From Flavobacteriales bacterium (GTDB lineage Bacteria; Bacteroidota; Bacteroidia; NS11-12g; UBA9320), in the NCBI GenBank assembly GCA_020635355.1, contig JACJZW010000012.1, positions 1 through 64,000 on the forward strand: a stretch of 64,000 nucleotides of DNA, given 5' to 3'. The notes under the pieces were generated by a model. It was given only the letters and a program-made list of their open reading frames with translations. It had not been told where the DNA came from and ran no database searches. The position numbers and the translations under genes were made by a program. Shown piece by piece: positions 18,115-26,827 of the stretch (positions are counted from its first letter, which is position 1; every line of letters starts with the position of its first letter).

Positions 18115-18224
18115 TAACCCCACCGTCCAGTGTCTGTATCAAAGGCTGGTGGGCAGTGACTTCGGACTTTGTGTAATCAATCCGCAGTCCCACCGCACTG
18201 GCTGGCCGACAGACTGCGGATAGT
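18115..18224. repeat. Two-hairpin dispersed repeat, copy 5 (modules A and B)
   Basis: Module A pairs GTCC..GTC (18125-18134) with GAC..GGAC (18158-18167), inner bases mismatched. Module B has a perfect stem TCCGCAGTC (18181-18189) with GACTGCGGA (18212-18220). Confidence 0.78.
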
Positions 18225-18243
18225 TCTTGCTCTAAAAAGAATT

Positions 18244-18360
18244 GCCCGCCTTCGCTGAAGCTACGGCGGGCGATGTAGCCCGACCAGTCATCCCCGATAA
18301 CGTCACTGCGTTCCGTATCGGGATAGACTTCGATTCCATGCTTCGCATGTGCTGCTGTCG
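18244..18360. other. Hairpin-rich segment with duplicated tRNA 3' end
   Basis: Contains a GC-rich hairpin GCCCGCC (18244-18250)/GGCGGGC (18265-18271) and a second hairpin CCCGATA/TATCGGG around 18293-18322. It also holds a 13-bp copy (18275-18287) of the tRNA-Arg 3' end, GTAGCCCGACCAG, which recurs at 18369-18381 inside the tRNA. There is no gene here. Confidence 0.55.
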
Positions 18361-18369
18361 CAGCGGTCG

Positions 18370-18441
18370 TAGCCCGACCAGGAATCGAACCTGGATCTAA
18401 AGTTTAGGAAACTTCTATTCTATCCGTTGAACTATCGGGCC
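18370..18441 (-). tRNA. tRNA-Arg (anticodon CCT)
   Basis: The minus strand folds as a cloverleaf: acceptor GGCCCGA/TCGGGCT with discriminator A, D stem GTTC/GAAT, anticodon stem GAAGT/ACTTT with loop TTCCTAA giving anticodon CCT, and T arm CCAGG-TTCGATT-CCTGG. It reads AGG codons. CCA is not encoded. Partial copies of both its ends lie nearby (18275-18287 and 18556-18574). Confidence 0.93.
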
Positions 18442-18555
18442 AAAAAGGTTTCAAAAATAACTGTTCACGACTGTTCAAGAATCTTGAACATTCTCTTGCC
18501 TGCCGGAGCGCCTTCGCTAAAGCTTCAGCGACAGCGTAAGCGCAGCGCAGGTGGG

Positions 18556-18574
18556 TCCGTTGAACTATCGGGCC
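18556..18574 (-). repeat. 19-bp duplicate of the tRNA-Arg 5' end
   Basis: TCCGTTGAACTATCGGGCC is identical to 18423-18441, the first 19 nt of the tRNA on the minus strand. The match stops abruptly on both sides, so this is a tRNA fragment and not a second functional gene. It may be a scar of integration or of tandem tRNA duplication with loss. Confidence 0.75.
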
Positions 18575-18583
18575 GGTTGGATT

Positions 18584-18672
18584 AATGTTTAATTCTTAAT
18601 TTTTAATGTTGAATTATTGATGCAAAATGGTCAGGTAAAAGGAGGAAGTCCAATCATTAAAAATTAAACATT
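18584..18672. repeat. AT-rich inverted repeat downstream of DUF885 gene
   Basis: CATTAAAAATTAAACATT (18655-18672) is complementary to 18584-18608 except for a 5-nt bulge in the left arm. The resulting long stem-loop lies just past the 3' end of the minus-strand DUF885 gene, where it could end or protect that transcript. Confidence 0.6.
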
Positions 18673-18684
18673 CAAAATTAACCA

Positions 18685-20463
18685 TCAACTCTGGCTCTCC
18701 TTTTTAATCCATCGGTCAACATGCTTCTCCAACACGTACAACGGAACACAACCGGTTTCCAATACGGTATCGTGAAAGTCCTTGACGTTAAATTGATCTC
18801 CCAGTGCTTTTTCGGCACGGGCCCGCAACTCGCGGATCTTCAACTGACCAATCTTATACGATAATGCCTGACCCGGACCGGCCATATACCGTTCGATTTC
18901 TGAAATGATGGCTGCCCTCGTTTCTGCCTCGTGTTTCAGGGAATAGTCAATGGCGTCTTCCCGTGTCCAACCCTTGGAGTGCATGCCAACGTCCACCACC
19001 AATCGGATGGCCCGATGCATCTCTGCACCCAACATGCCCAGGTACTGATATGGATCTTCGTACAAACCAAGTTCTTTCCCGAGTGACTCGGTGTAGAGCG
19101 CCCAGCCCTCACCATAGGAGCTGTACCACATCAACTTTCTGAACATTGGCAATTCATCGTTTTCGTGCTGCCAGGATTCCTGAAAATGGTGACCGGGGAT
19201 GGCTTCGTGTAGGAACAAATCTTCGTCTGAATACACATTGTAGTTGCGTACATCGGGTACCGGAACGTAAAATATGCCCGGTCGGGTTCCATCTAACGAG
19301 CCTGATTGATACTCGGCACTGGCCGAGGCCTCCCGGAAGGCTTCTGTCCGTCGTACTTCAAAGGGTGTTTTGGGAATGGTGTTGAACAGCTTGGCGATAT
19401 TGGGCTTCATCTTGTCGTGAATGGCGTTGAAATTATCAATCACCTGTTGAGCATCGGTGTACGGCATCAGTTCCTTCTTGGTTCGCACATGATCCATGAA
19501 CGATTCGTAATTTCCCATGTATTCCACGCTTGCCATGACCATCATCATCTCGGCTTCTAATCGGTCTACTTCGGCTAAGCCCAGTGCGAAAATTTCATCC
19601 GGAGTCATGTTGGTGGTGGTGTAATACCGAATGCGCGACTGGTACCAGTCTGCTCCTCCCGGCAATCCACTGATGCCACTGGTTTCCCGGGCGGCAGGCA
19701 GGTATTCCTGTTCCAGAAAATCGGCGATGGATTTATATCGAGGCATTAAAACCTGGGTGAGGTAATCGCGGTACTGATTTCGGATGACATCGGCGTTAGC
19801 CAAACCCTCCGGAAGATTCCGAATGGGACCATAAAACAGGTGCTTTTCAACATCACCGCCTTCCAACGCGCGGAATTGAGGGATTACCTTGATCACCAAA
19901 CTCTTCGGGAGCACAATTCCCTGCTGGATTCCCTGACGCATGTTGGCCACAGCTGTATCGCACCAATCCATATAATCATCCAGCCGTTTTAACCAATTCG
20001 AGTAGTCTGCTTCGGTCTTAAAGGGCTGTGAGCCTGATCCGCTGGCCAGCTGACCAATTTGAAGGTGCAATGACCAGAATTGATCAATTGGGATTAAGTG
20101 GGAGGGATGTTTCAGATTTTCCAGGGCGATACCACAGTCCCATTGAAGAACGTCGTAGCTGAGGCGTTGCTGGACGGTTAACGTATTGGTGTCGACCTGC
20201 TGAAGCGCATCCAGATAATGGGTGTAATGACCGGACAGTTGCGTGCGGAATGCCGAAGTCAGCGAATTAGGCAGGGTGTCGTTAAATCGGTTGTCACCCG
20301 CGGATGTGGCCATCAACGGGTAGAAATGCAGTTGATCCTCGTGATAGGCATCTACCAGGCTATCAAAATTTAAAAAGGTAGGCGTGGTTGATGGTTCGGT
20401 TGGTTTACTGCATCCAAACAGGGATGAAGCAAGTACACATACAGGGAGCCAGATTGTCTTCAT
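18685..20463 (-). CDS. DUF885-family lipoprotein (putative metallopeptidase)
   Basis: About 592 residues with a lipoprotein signal (lipobox LFGC near residue 18). The rest matches the DUF885 family, with the metallopeptidase-like 'LHEAIPGHHFQ' followed by 'YGEGWALYTESLG' and later 'ALSYKIGQLKIRELR', conserved blocks of the family. The HEAxPGHH motif resembles an HExxH zinc site with an altered spacer. DUF885 proteins are thought to be secreted peptidases, but few have been characterised. ATG 20463 starts the lipoprotein signal; a frame extension to 20484 adds seven residues and is not needed. A near-consensus TATTTTCG lies 4 nt before this ATG. Confidence 0.88.
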   Translation of the reverse strand: MKTIWLPVCVLASSLFGCSKPTEPSTTPTFLNFDSLVDAYHEDQLHFYPLMATSAGDNRFNDTLPNSLTSAFRTQLSGHYTHYLDALQQVDTNTLTVQQRLSYDVLQWDCGIALENLKHPSHLIPIDQFWSLHLQIGQLASGSGSQPFKTEADYSNWLKRLDDYMDWCDTAVANMRQGIQQGIVLPKSLVIKVIPQFRALEGGDVEKHLFYGPIRNLPEGLANADVIRNQYRDYLTQVLMPRYKSIADFLEQEYLPAARETSGISGLPGGADWYQSRIRYYTTTNMTPDEIFALGLAEVDRLEAEMMMVMASVEYMGNYESFMDHVRTKKELMPYTDAQQVIDNFNAIHDKMKPNIAKLFNTIPKTPFEVRRTEAFREASASAEYQSGSLDGTRPGIFYVPVPDVRNYNVYSDEDLFLHEAIPGHHFQESWQHENDELPMFRKLMWYSSYGEGWALYTESLGKELGLYEDPYQYLGMLGAEMHRAIRLVVDVGMHSKGWTREDAIDYSLKHEAETRAAIISEIERYMAGPGQALSYKIGQLKIRELRARAEKALGDQFNVKDFHDTVLETGCVPLYVLEKHVDRWIKKESQS

Positions 20464-20553
20464 TTGACGAAAATAGAAAATCAACCAACATTCACCTTCA
20501 CCTCAAACCATCGGATTTTTCGTGTATCATTGATGTGTTAACAGCCTCAATGC

Positions 20554-21903
20554 ATGAATAATTCGAATCAAAAACTGGTCTGGTATGCCGTAACGGTGGC
20601 CATTGCAGGCTTTCTATTTGGCTTTGATACCGTGGTGATTGCCGGAGCAAATCTTCCGATCAAGGAACTGTGGCATACCTCACCGCTGTTCCACGGAACG
20701 TTTATCATGTCCATGGCACTGTGGGGTACCGTGATTGGTGCCTTAACCGGCGGAATTCCCAGTGAACGGTGGGGCCGAAAACCAACGCTCATGCTCATTG
20801 GCTGGCTTTACCTGATATCGGCATTGGGCAGTGCACTGGCGCCCGATCCATATAGTTTTTCCTTCTTTCGCTTTATAGGAGGCCTTGGTGTTGGGGCATC
20901 ATCTGTTACGGCACCGACCTACATTTCGGAAATTGCCACAGCCAAACGACGGGGAACCATGGTAGCACTTTATCAGTTCTTCCTGGTCTTTGGGATTTTG
21001 GTGGCCTTCATTTCCAACTATGCCCTAACCGGATTTGACGGCGCAAATGATTGGCGATGGATGATGGGGGTAGAAGCTATCCCGGCGTTGATCTACTGTC
21101 TGTTGATGCTGGGTGTACCGGAAAGTCCTCGATGGTTAATCGCCATCAAGGGGAATCGGGAGAAGGCGAAAAAGATATTACAGCAAATTCATGGGGAAGG
21201 GGAAGCCAACCTGGAAATGGATGGAATAGAGGCGCATTTGAACCACAACCAGGATTCTGGTTTTGACGTGCGTCGACTGCGAAAACCATTGATTCTGGCA
21301 TTTTGGCTGGCCTTTTTCAACCAGTGGTCAGGTATCAATTTCGTGCTTTATTATGCACCGGAGATCCTGGAGAAAACCGGATTGGCTGCGCAGAACTCGC
21401 TGGAAAGTAGTATCGCCATTGGCGGGGTGAACTTTTTGTTTACCCTGGTGGGGATGTACCTGATCGACCGTTTGGGACGGAAGCAGTTACTGATTTACGG
21501 TTCCATTGGATACATCGTTAGTTTGGTGATGGTTGGTCTGGCCTTTCAGTGGTCCATGAATGCCATGGTGCACCTCATCTTCCTATGCTCCTTTATCGCC
21601 TCGCATGCCATTGGGCAGGGAGCCGTGATATGGGTGTTTATTTCGGAGATTTTCCCCAACAAATCCAGGGCATACGGACAATCATTCGGCAGCAGCGTTC
21701 ACTGGGTTTTCGCTGCGCTGATAACGTTAATCACCCCGCTATTTCTGGATGAAAAGGAGGGAATCTTTGGTGAGAATCCAGCCCCAATTTTTTTCTTTTT
21801 GGGGCTGATGATGGTGTTCCAGTTGATCTGGTCCATACGGTACATGCCGGAGACCAAGGGAGTGAGCCTGGAGGAACTTCAGGACTCCATGGTAGCCAAA
21901 TGA
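20554..21903 (+). CDS. Sugar porter family MFS transporter
   Basis: 449 residues, 12 transmembrane helices. Sugar-porter signatures are present: 'GFLFGFDTVVIAGA' in helix 1, 'SERWGRKP' loop 2-3, 'PESPRWLI' before the central loop, 'NQWSGINFVLYYAPEI' in helix 7, 'DRLGRKQLL' loop 8-9 and 'PETKGVSLEEL' at the C-terminus. It is likely a proton-coupled monosaccharide (hexose/pentose) importer of the XylE/GLUT type. No sugar catabolic genes adjoin it, so the substrate is open. Confidence 0.93.
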   Translation: MNNSNQKLVWYAVTVAIAGFLFGFDTVVIAGANLPIKELWHTSPLFHGTFIMSMALWGTVIGALTGGIPSERWGRKPTLMLIGWLYLISALGSALAPDPYSFSFFRFIGGLGVGASSVTAPTYISEIATAKRRGTMVALYQFFLVFGILVAFISNYALTGFDGANDWRWMMGVEAIPALIYCLLMLGVPESPRWLIAIKGNREKAKKILQQIHGEGEANLEMDGIEAHLNHNQDSGFDVRRLRKPLILAFWLAFFNQWSGINFVLYYAPEILEKTGLAAQNSLESSIAIGGVNFLFTLVGMYLIDRLGRKQLLIYGSIGYIVSLVMVGLAFQWSMNAMVHLIFLCSFIASHAIGQGAVIWVFISEIFPNKSRAYGQSFGSSVHWVFAALITLITPLFLDEKEGIFGENPAPIFFFLGLMMVFQLIWSIRYMPETKGVSLEELQDSMVAK

Positions 21904-21911
21904 GGGAGGAT

Positions 21912-23927
21912 CTAGCTTACGCCTGATCCTGGTTCAACCACCTTACCCGGCTGGACGAACTCGAGCTTTCCATCGGCGTTTTCGGCCATGAGAATCATAC
22001 CATTGCTTTCAATGCCACGCAGTTTTCTGGGGGCGAGGTTGCATACCACGACGACTTGTTGTCCACTCAGTGCAGAGGGATCAAAATGCTCGGCAATGCC
22101 GGACACAACGGTTCTGGTTTCGAAACCCATATCCACGGTGAGTTGCAATAACCTGTCGGCTTTTGGGACCGGTACAGCGGCAGTAATGGTACCTACCCGA
22201 AGGTCGATTTTCGCAAAGTCATCGTACACAATTTCGGCCTTCAACGGCTCGTGCTGTTTCGAAGCTGTGTTGTGTTGTTCATTCATCTCTGCCTGCATTC
22301 TGAGTTTTTCACGTTGACGTTCTATTTCTTCATCCTCAACCCGTTTAAACAATAGCGAGGCTTCCCGTAGTTGATGTCCGGAAGCAAATCCGTTTTCATC
22401 GTTCAGCATGTGGGTAATCCGTTCAGCCGTTCGGGGCAGGAATGGCAAGGATGCATCGCGGAACAAGCGGATTAATTCCAGCGAGGTTACCAGAACATTG
22501 GCCACCTTCTGTTCTCCTCCTTCTACTTTAATGGCGTGCCAGGGGGCTTCGTCCTGAAGGTATTTATTTCCCAGACGGGCGATGTTCATTAAAGCTTGCT
22601 GACCATCTCTGAAATGGAAGGAGGACAGGTGCGAACGCAGTTCATTCCGGAAGGCATCGGCTTCAGCTAAAACGGACGAATTGATTTGGGCCGAGGCGGG
22701 AACCACGCCGTTGAAATACTTGTGCATCAACACCATAACCCGATTAATCCAATTACCGAGGATGGCAACCAATTCATTATTCACGCGTGCCTGATAATCG
22801 GCCCAGGTAAAATCAGAATCCTTGGTTTCAGGCATGATGGCCGTGAGAACGTATCGCAGTTCATCTTCTTTTCCCGGAAAATCCTCCAGGTATTCGTGAA
22901 GCCAAACGGCATGATTTCGGGAGGTGGAAAGTTTATCCCCTTCGAGGTTGAGGAATTCATTCGCCGGAACATGAGTAGGCAATACGTATCCGCCATGTTC
23001 ATGCAACATGGCTGGAAAAATCAGGGTGTGAAAAACGATGTTGTCCTTTCCCAGGAAGTGGGTGAGTTCGGTTCCTTCATCTTTCCACCACGTCTTCCAA
23101 TCGTCTGGAAGTATTTCCCGCGTAGCGGATATGTAGCCGATGGGCGCATCAAACCAAACGTACATCACCTTGCCCTCGGCACCATCCAGTGGCACCGGTA
23201 CTCCCCAATCGAGGTCGCGGGTCATGGCTCGGGGTTTTAAGCCTTCGTTGAGCCAGCTTTTGCACTGACCAAAGACGTTGCTCTTCCAAATGTCGCGCTT
23301 GCTTTCCACCCAATCGTTGAGGAATTCTTCCTGGATGCGGTCCAATGGAAGGTACCAGTTTTTGGTTTCCTTCATGATGGGCGTAGTGCCCGTTAACGTT
23401 GATTTTGGGTGGATGAGTTCTGACGGGCTGAGTGTTCTTCCGCACTTTTCGCATTGATCGCCGTAGGCATTCTCATTGCCGCAGTTGGGACAGGTGCCGG
23501 AAATGTATCGATCGGCCAGAAACTGTTCCGCTTCCGGATCATAGAATTGCTCCGTAACTTGTTCCGTAAATCCACCGGCCGCATTCAGATCCCGAAAAAA
23601 GGCCTTTGCCGTATGGTGATGAACCGGGCTGGTGGTTCGGGAGAAATTATCAAATTCAATACCCCAGGTGTTGAGGGCATCGGCGATGATCTTGTGATTA
23701 TGATCAACGATTTCCTGAGGAGTTACGCCTTCTTTGCGCGCTTTCAGCGTGATGGGTACCCCGTGTTCATCGGTTCCGCAAACAAACAGTACGTCTTTCC
23801 CTTCAGAACGAAGGAAGCGAACGTAGATATCGCTGGGGAGAAAACAACCGGCCACGTGACCGATGTGGAGCGGGCCATTCGCGTAGGGAAGGGCGCAGGT
23901 AATAAGGTGCCGCTTGGGGGATTCCAT
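21912..23927 (-). CDS. metG: Methionine--tRNA ligase with C-terminal tRNA-binding domain
   Basis: 671 residues, class I synthetase charging tRNA-Met and initiator tRNA. The HIGH motif is 'PLHIGH' at residue 19-24. A zinc knuckle 'CPNCGNENAYGDQCEKCG' lies about residue 145-160. The KMSKS loop appears as 'KLSTS' about residue 335, the variant common in this phylum. An anticodon-binding helical domain follows, then a linker and a C-terminal EMAPII/Trbp111-like OB domain ('DFAKIDLRVGTI..' to the end) that supports dimerisation and tRNA binding. A TATTTTTG box sits 4 nt before the ATG, predicting a leaderless mRNA. Confidence 0.97.
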   Translation of the reverse strand: MESPKRHLITCALPYANGPLHIGHVAGCFLPSDIYVRFLRSEGKDVLFVCGTDEHGVPITLKARKEGVTPQEIVDHNHKIIADALNTWGIEFDNFSRTTSPVHHHTAKAFFRDLNAAGGFTEQVTEQFYDPEAEQFLADRYISGTCPNCGNENAYGDQCEKCGRTLSPSELIHPKSTLTGTTPIMKETKNWYLPLDRIQEEFLNDWVESKRDIWKSNVFGQCKSWLNEGLKPRAMTRDLDWGVPVPLDGAEGKVMYVWFDAPIGYISATREILPDDWKTWWKDEGTELTHFLGKDNIVFHTLIFPAMLHEHGGYVLPTHVPANEFLNLEGDKLSTSRNHAVWLHEYLEDFPGKEDELRYVLTAIMPETKDSDFTWADYQARVNNELVAILGNWINRVMVLMHKYFNGVVPASAQINSSVLAEADAFRNELRSHLSSFHFRDGQQALMNIARLGNKYLQDEAPWHAIKVEGGEQKVANVLVTSLELIRLFRDASLPFLPRTAERITHMLNDENGFASGHQLREASLLFKRVEDEEIERQREKLRMQAEMNEQHNTASKQHEPLKAEIVYDDFAKIDLRVGTITAAVPVPKADRLLQLTVDMGFETRTVVSGIAEHFDPSALSGQQVVVVCNLAPRKLRGIESNGMILMAENADGKLEFVQPGKVVEPGSGVS

Positions 23928-23931
23928 GCCG

Positions 23932-23939
23932 CAAAAATA
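23932..23939 (-). promoter_or_regulatory. TAnnTTTG -7 box, 4 nt before metG start
   Basis: On the minus strand TATTTTTG, then cggc and the ATG at 23927. The same spacing is seen at five other genes in the window. Confidence 0.5.
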
Positions 23940-23954
23940 GGCCGATTGAGCGGC

Positions 23955-25445
23955 TTACCGAACTTCGAGTTTCTGCAGATAGAACACATCCCGTTTACGT
24001 CGGATGCGGATGTCGCCGGTGTTGCGAATATTCTGAAAACCGGTGGCGATAAAGTAGTTGCCATACCAGTAATTTACTTCGCCAACAGTGTATCGGATTT
24101 GGTCGGTGGAATCAGCCTCCAATACCACCGTTTCTGAGAATTCCTCAGAGGGGGTGATGGCTTTATTCTGTAAATAATTGTCGTTCATATACACCATTTC
24201 CAAAATGGTGTCATGGGCATACATGTTCACGATGTTCTTGAGTTCATAGGGCTTATGCCAGATGTGAATAGGAAAGCAGTGATCACCCTTGAAGTGACCA
24301 TCGAGATCAAATTTGCACACAGCGGCATGGGTATATTCATAACCATCAAACTGGCGAACGCTGTTGGTTGATGGTCGTCCCTGTATGTACGTGGTGGCTG
24401 TTGATAGATTCCGATACGTTGGGTAATAGACTTCGCCGAGGAGGATGAGTTCATTTTCGCTTTCCAGTACTGGATGAACGTACATATTTACCGTTACGTC
24501 CATTTCCTTACCGTGTTCTTCGTAGCGTTCCTTTCGCCGTTCGATGGCCTGTTGGCCGTGGCTGGACATATAGTCGAAGAAGTTTTCAAACGTCCCGAAA
24601 GAGCGTGTGGCGAAGAATTTCATCTCCACATCGTCATAGACTGCCAGGAACATGCCTTTTGCGCTGGTAGTGGAGTTCTCGGAGTAGGTGCCGGACACAA
24701 TAAACCGTCCATCAGATAAACGATCGGCAGCCGCCTGAACAATGATCAAGTCATCGGTTTTTAGCGGCAGCACATATTCCTTTTGACCATCTTCGTCTAT
24801 GGTCATGAGAAAGGTATTGTTCACCGTGCGGTTGAATTCCCGGATTACCACACCCAAGCCACTTCCATCTTTAAAAGCCGACACATCGAGTATTTCCAGA
24901 TTCTTTCGTTTTAATGTCCCCGGTAAATCAATTTCCCATACCGCACCTGTTTTTAGGTTAGCCTGGTATAATACATCCTTACGGGTTTCGAGTTCGGTGA
25001 ATAGGGCGGTGTTATTGTTCACCGCAAATTCATCGATCAGGATGCGTTTGGGCATTTTGAGCACACTTTTTTTAGGAAAGGTGTCCCGGGGAGTGAGCGA
25101 CATGACGGTTCCGTTTCCAAAGCGCGCGTCGTAATACAAGGTGTGGAGCGTATGCGGACCTTGATAGGTCTTCACCAGTTTCTGACGGAAGGGGACTTCA
25201 ACCTCGAGACTTTGCGTTTCGATGAGGCTCGTGTCGTACATGATGTAAAGTCGGTCCGGGTCGCGCTCCGCTTTTTTAGGATCAAGCGAAGCCGATACGA
25301 TGATGCCGTATTCCCCGCAATTGTGAATGCCTAATGGTTGGAAATCCCGTTCGTAGGTGAGCTCGGTCCGAACTACCGGAGTGATCTGTGCAGAGGTGAT
25401 AAATCCTGCTGCAACAAAGAGTCCTGTTAACGAAAATTTAACCAT
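23955..25445 (-). CDS. Secreted hypothetical protein (beta-rich)
   Basis: 496 residues with a signal peptide ('KFSLTGLFVAAGFITSAQ'). The mature protein is beta-rich and resembles propeller-like proteins with repeated 'DGRFIVSGTYSEN', 'ENELILLGEVYYPTY' and 'VCKFDLDGHFKGDHCFP' strand pairs. I recognise no named family, though the pattern is that of conserved secreted Bacteroidota proteins. A short variable loop has 'QAIERRKERYEEHGKE'. There is no sorting domain, so it is probably periplasmic. It lies upstream of metG on the same strand with a 27-bp gap. Confidence 0.75.
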   Translation of the reverse strand: MVKFSLTGLFVAAGFITSAQITPVVRTELTYERDFQPLGIHNCGEYGIIVSASLDPKKAERDPDRLYIMYDTSLIETQSLEVEVPFRQKLVKTYQGPHTLHTLYYDARFGNGTVMSLTPRDTFPKKSVLKMPKRILIDEFAVNNNTALFTELETRKDVLYQANLKTGAVWEIDLPGTLKRKNLEILDVSAFKDGSGLGVVIREFNRTVNNTFLMTIDEDGQKEYVLPLKTDDLIIVQAAADRLSDGRFIVSGTYSENSTTSAKGMFLAVYDDVEMKFFATRSFGTFENFFDYMSSHGQQAIERRKERYEEHGKEMDVTVNMYVHPVLESENELILLGEVYYPTYRNLSTATTYIQGRPSTNSVRQFDGYEYTHAAVCKFDLDGHFKGDHCFPIHIWHKPYELKNIVNMYAHDTILEMVYMNDNYLQNKAITPSEEFSETVVLEADSTDQIRYTVGEVNYWYGNYFIATGFQNIRNTGDIRIRRKRDVFYLQKLEVR

Positions 25446-25610
25446 GGGCTGTAAAGTTAACGCATCTGGTTGGGCATTTACTACATCTACTTAATACCTT
25501 GATTTCGAGTGGGGTTTGTCAGCATATCGTCAAACGCCAAAAAAATACATGTATATACAAACAAATTTTGAATCCGACGGTTTAACCCTAAAATTCAAGA
25601 CAAAAACAAA

Positions 25611-26246
25611 ATGAAAAAATCAATTCTGTTTGTAGGCCTGTTGGGCACTTTATTCCTGGCAGCGTGTTCAAATTCCACTAAGACAACTGAGGCTGGAAAT
25701 GAAGAAGTAGCGGCGCAATCTACCGAAGAGGCAACCTCTTACACGGTAAATGCATCAGAGTCCAGCGTTAAATGGCTCGGAGCAAAATTGTTCGACACCA
25801 AGCACACCGGTACGGTGGCGGTAAAAGAGGGTGAATTATCCGTTGTGAATGGTTTTATCCAGTCCGGCAAATTCGTGATCGACATGACCACGATTACCGA
25901 GACGAACAACGACAATGCGGAGATGGCAGGCAAACTGGTAGGTCACTTGAAAAGTGGCGATTTCTTCCAGGTAGATTCATTTCCTACGGCCTCGTTTGAA
26001 GTAGTTTCTGTAAATGGAAACACCATTACCGGCAATCTGACGATTAAAGGGATCACCAAGTCGATTGAAATTCCGGCTGATGTACAAATCGCCGAAAATC
26101 GCTTGACGGCTTCCAGTTCATTCACCATTAATCGAAACGATTGGGGAATTACCTGGGGGTCAGCTGCTCAGCCGATTGACTTTTTGAAAGATAACCTGAT
26201 CAAAGAAGAAATTCAGTTCGACATCAATTTGGTGGCGACCAACTAA
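25611..26246 (+). CDS. YceI-family lipoprotein
   Basis: 211 residues. Lipoprotein signal with lipobox LAAC at about residue 19, an acidic linker (residues 20-45), then a YceI domain: 'YTVNASESSVKWLGAKL', 'HTGTVAVKEGELSVVNGFIQ', 'GKFVIDMTTI', 'LVGHLKSGDFFQVDSFPTA' and 'ITGNLTIKGITKSIEIP' are the family blocks. YceI folds as a lipocalin-like barrel that binds polyisoprenoids or amphiphiles. Ancestry to the envelope is clear; the ligand is not known. A strong terminator follows. Confidence 0.93.
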   Translation: MKKSILFVGLLGTLFLAACSNSTKTTEAGNEEVAAQSTEEATSYTVNASESSVKWLGAKLFDTKHTGTVAVKEGELSVVNGFIQSGKFVIDMTTITETNNDNAEMAGKLVGHLKSGDFFQVDSFPTASFEVVSVNGNTITGNLTIKGITKSIEIPADVQIAENRLTASSSFTINRNDWGITWGSAAQPIDFLKDNLIKEEIQFDINLVATN

Positions 26247-26270
26247 GACTTTTTTGAAAAGGTACCTGTG

Positions 26271-26302
26271 AACCCGCCTCGCTTAGCGATGGCGGGTTTT
26301 TT
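26271..26302 (+). terminator. Intrinsic terminator after YceI gene
   Basis: Stem AACCCGCC (26271-26278) with GGCGGGTT (26291-26298), followed by a T-run. Confidence 0.85.
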
Positions 26303-26319
26303 ATTTCCCAACACTCATG

Positions 26320-26804
26320 CGAGGTTAACCTCGCTCACTTAAGTATTCGCAAGCAGATGGGTACTATTTCGGCTAAATACTCTCACGAGCGGATGCTCGC
26401 GAGAGTCTGATTTCGAATTAATGTATTTCGCGAGGTTAACCTCGTGAAATGCCTTCAGTGAGAGGCGAGTATTTACTCGCCATAGAGAAGAGAATAACGG
26501 AATGTGATGTGTGATAAACAAGATGAGCTCGCTTACTAACGTGTTCGCAAGCGGATGCTTGCTATTTCTGTTAAAGACTCCCACGAGCGAATGCTCGCGG
26601 AAGTCTGATTTCGAATTAATGTATTTCACGAGGCTAATCTCGTGAAATGCCTTCAGTGACAGGCGAGTATTCACTCGCCATAGAGAAAAGCATAACTGAA
26701 TATAATGTGTGATAAACGAGATGAGCTCGCATACTAACGTATTCGCATGCGGATGCTTGCTATTTCAGCTAAAGACTCTCACGAGCGGATGCTCGCGGGA
26801 GTTG
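26320..26804. repeat. 198-bp tandem repeat, about 2.5 copies, each with four palindromes
   Basis: Landmarks recur at exactly 198 bp: CACGAGC at 26384, 26582 and 26780; GTATTTC(G/A)CGAGG at 26423 and 26621. Each unit contains CGAGGTTAACCTCG or its variant, GGCGAGTA/TACTCGCC, GCAAGC-ggat-GCTTGC and CGAGC-ggat-GCTCG. Because 198 is a multiple of three, the minus strand shows an apparently repetitive open frame (26674-26339), which I treat as a by-product. It fills the gap between the YceI terminator and the protease gene. Confidence 0.88.
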
Positions 26805-26827
26805 GGATGATCTATGTGTCTATGAAA

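Noticed and set aside
13802..18224. Integron gene cassettes with attC sites
   Set aside because: The repeats form two separate short hairpins and lack the conserved integrase core sites; no integron integrase is present and genes are in mixed orientation.
26339..26674. 111-aa minus-strand frame with an internally repeated sequence
   Set aside because: It is entirely inside the 198-bp tandem repeat and stays open because 198 is a multiple of three; the codons lie across palindromes and there is no convincing start.
26310..26810. CRISPR array
   Set aside because: The repeat unit is 198 bp with no spacer-like unique segments, and no cas genes are near.
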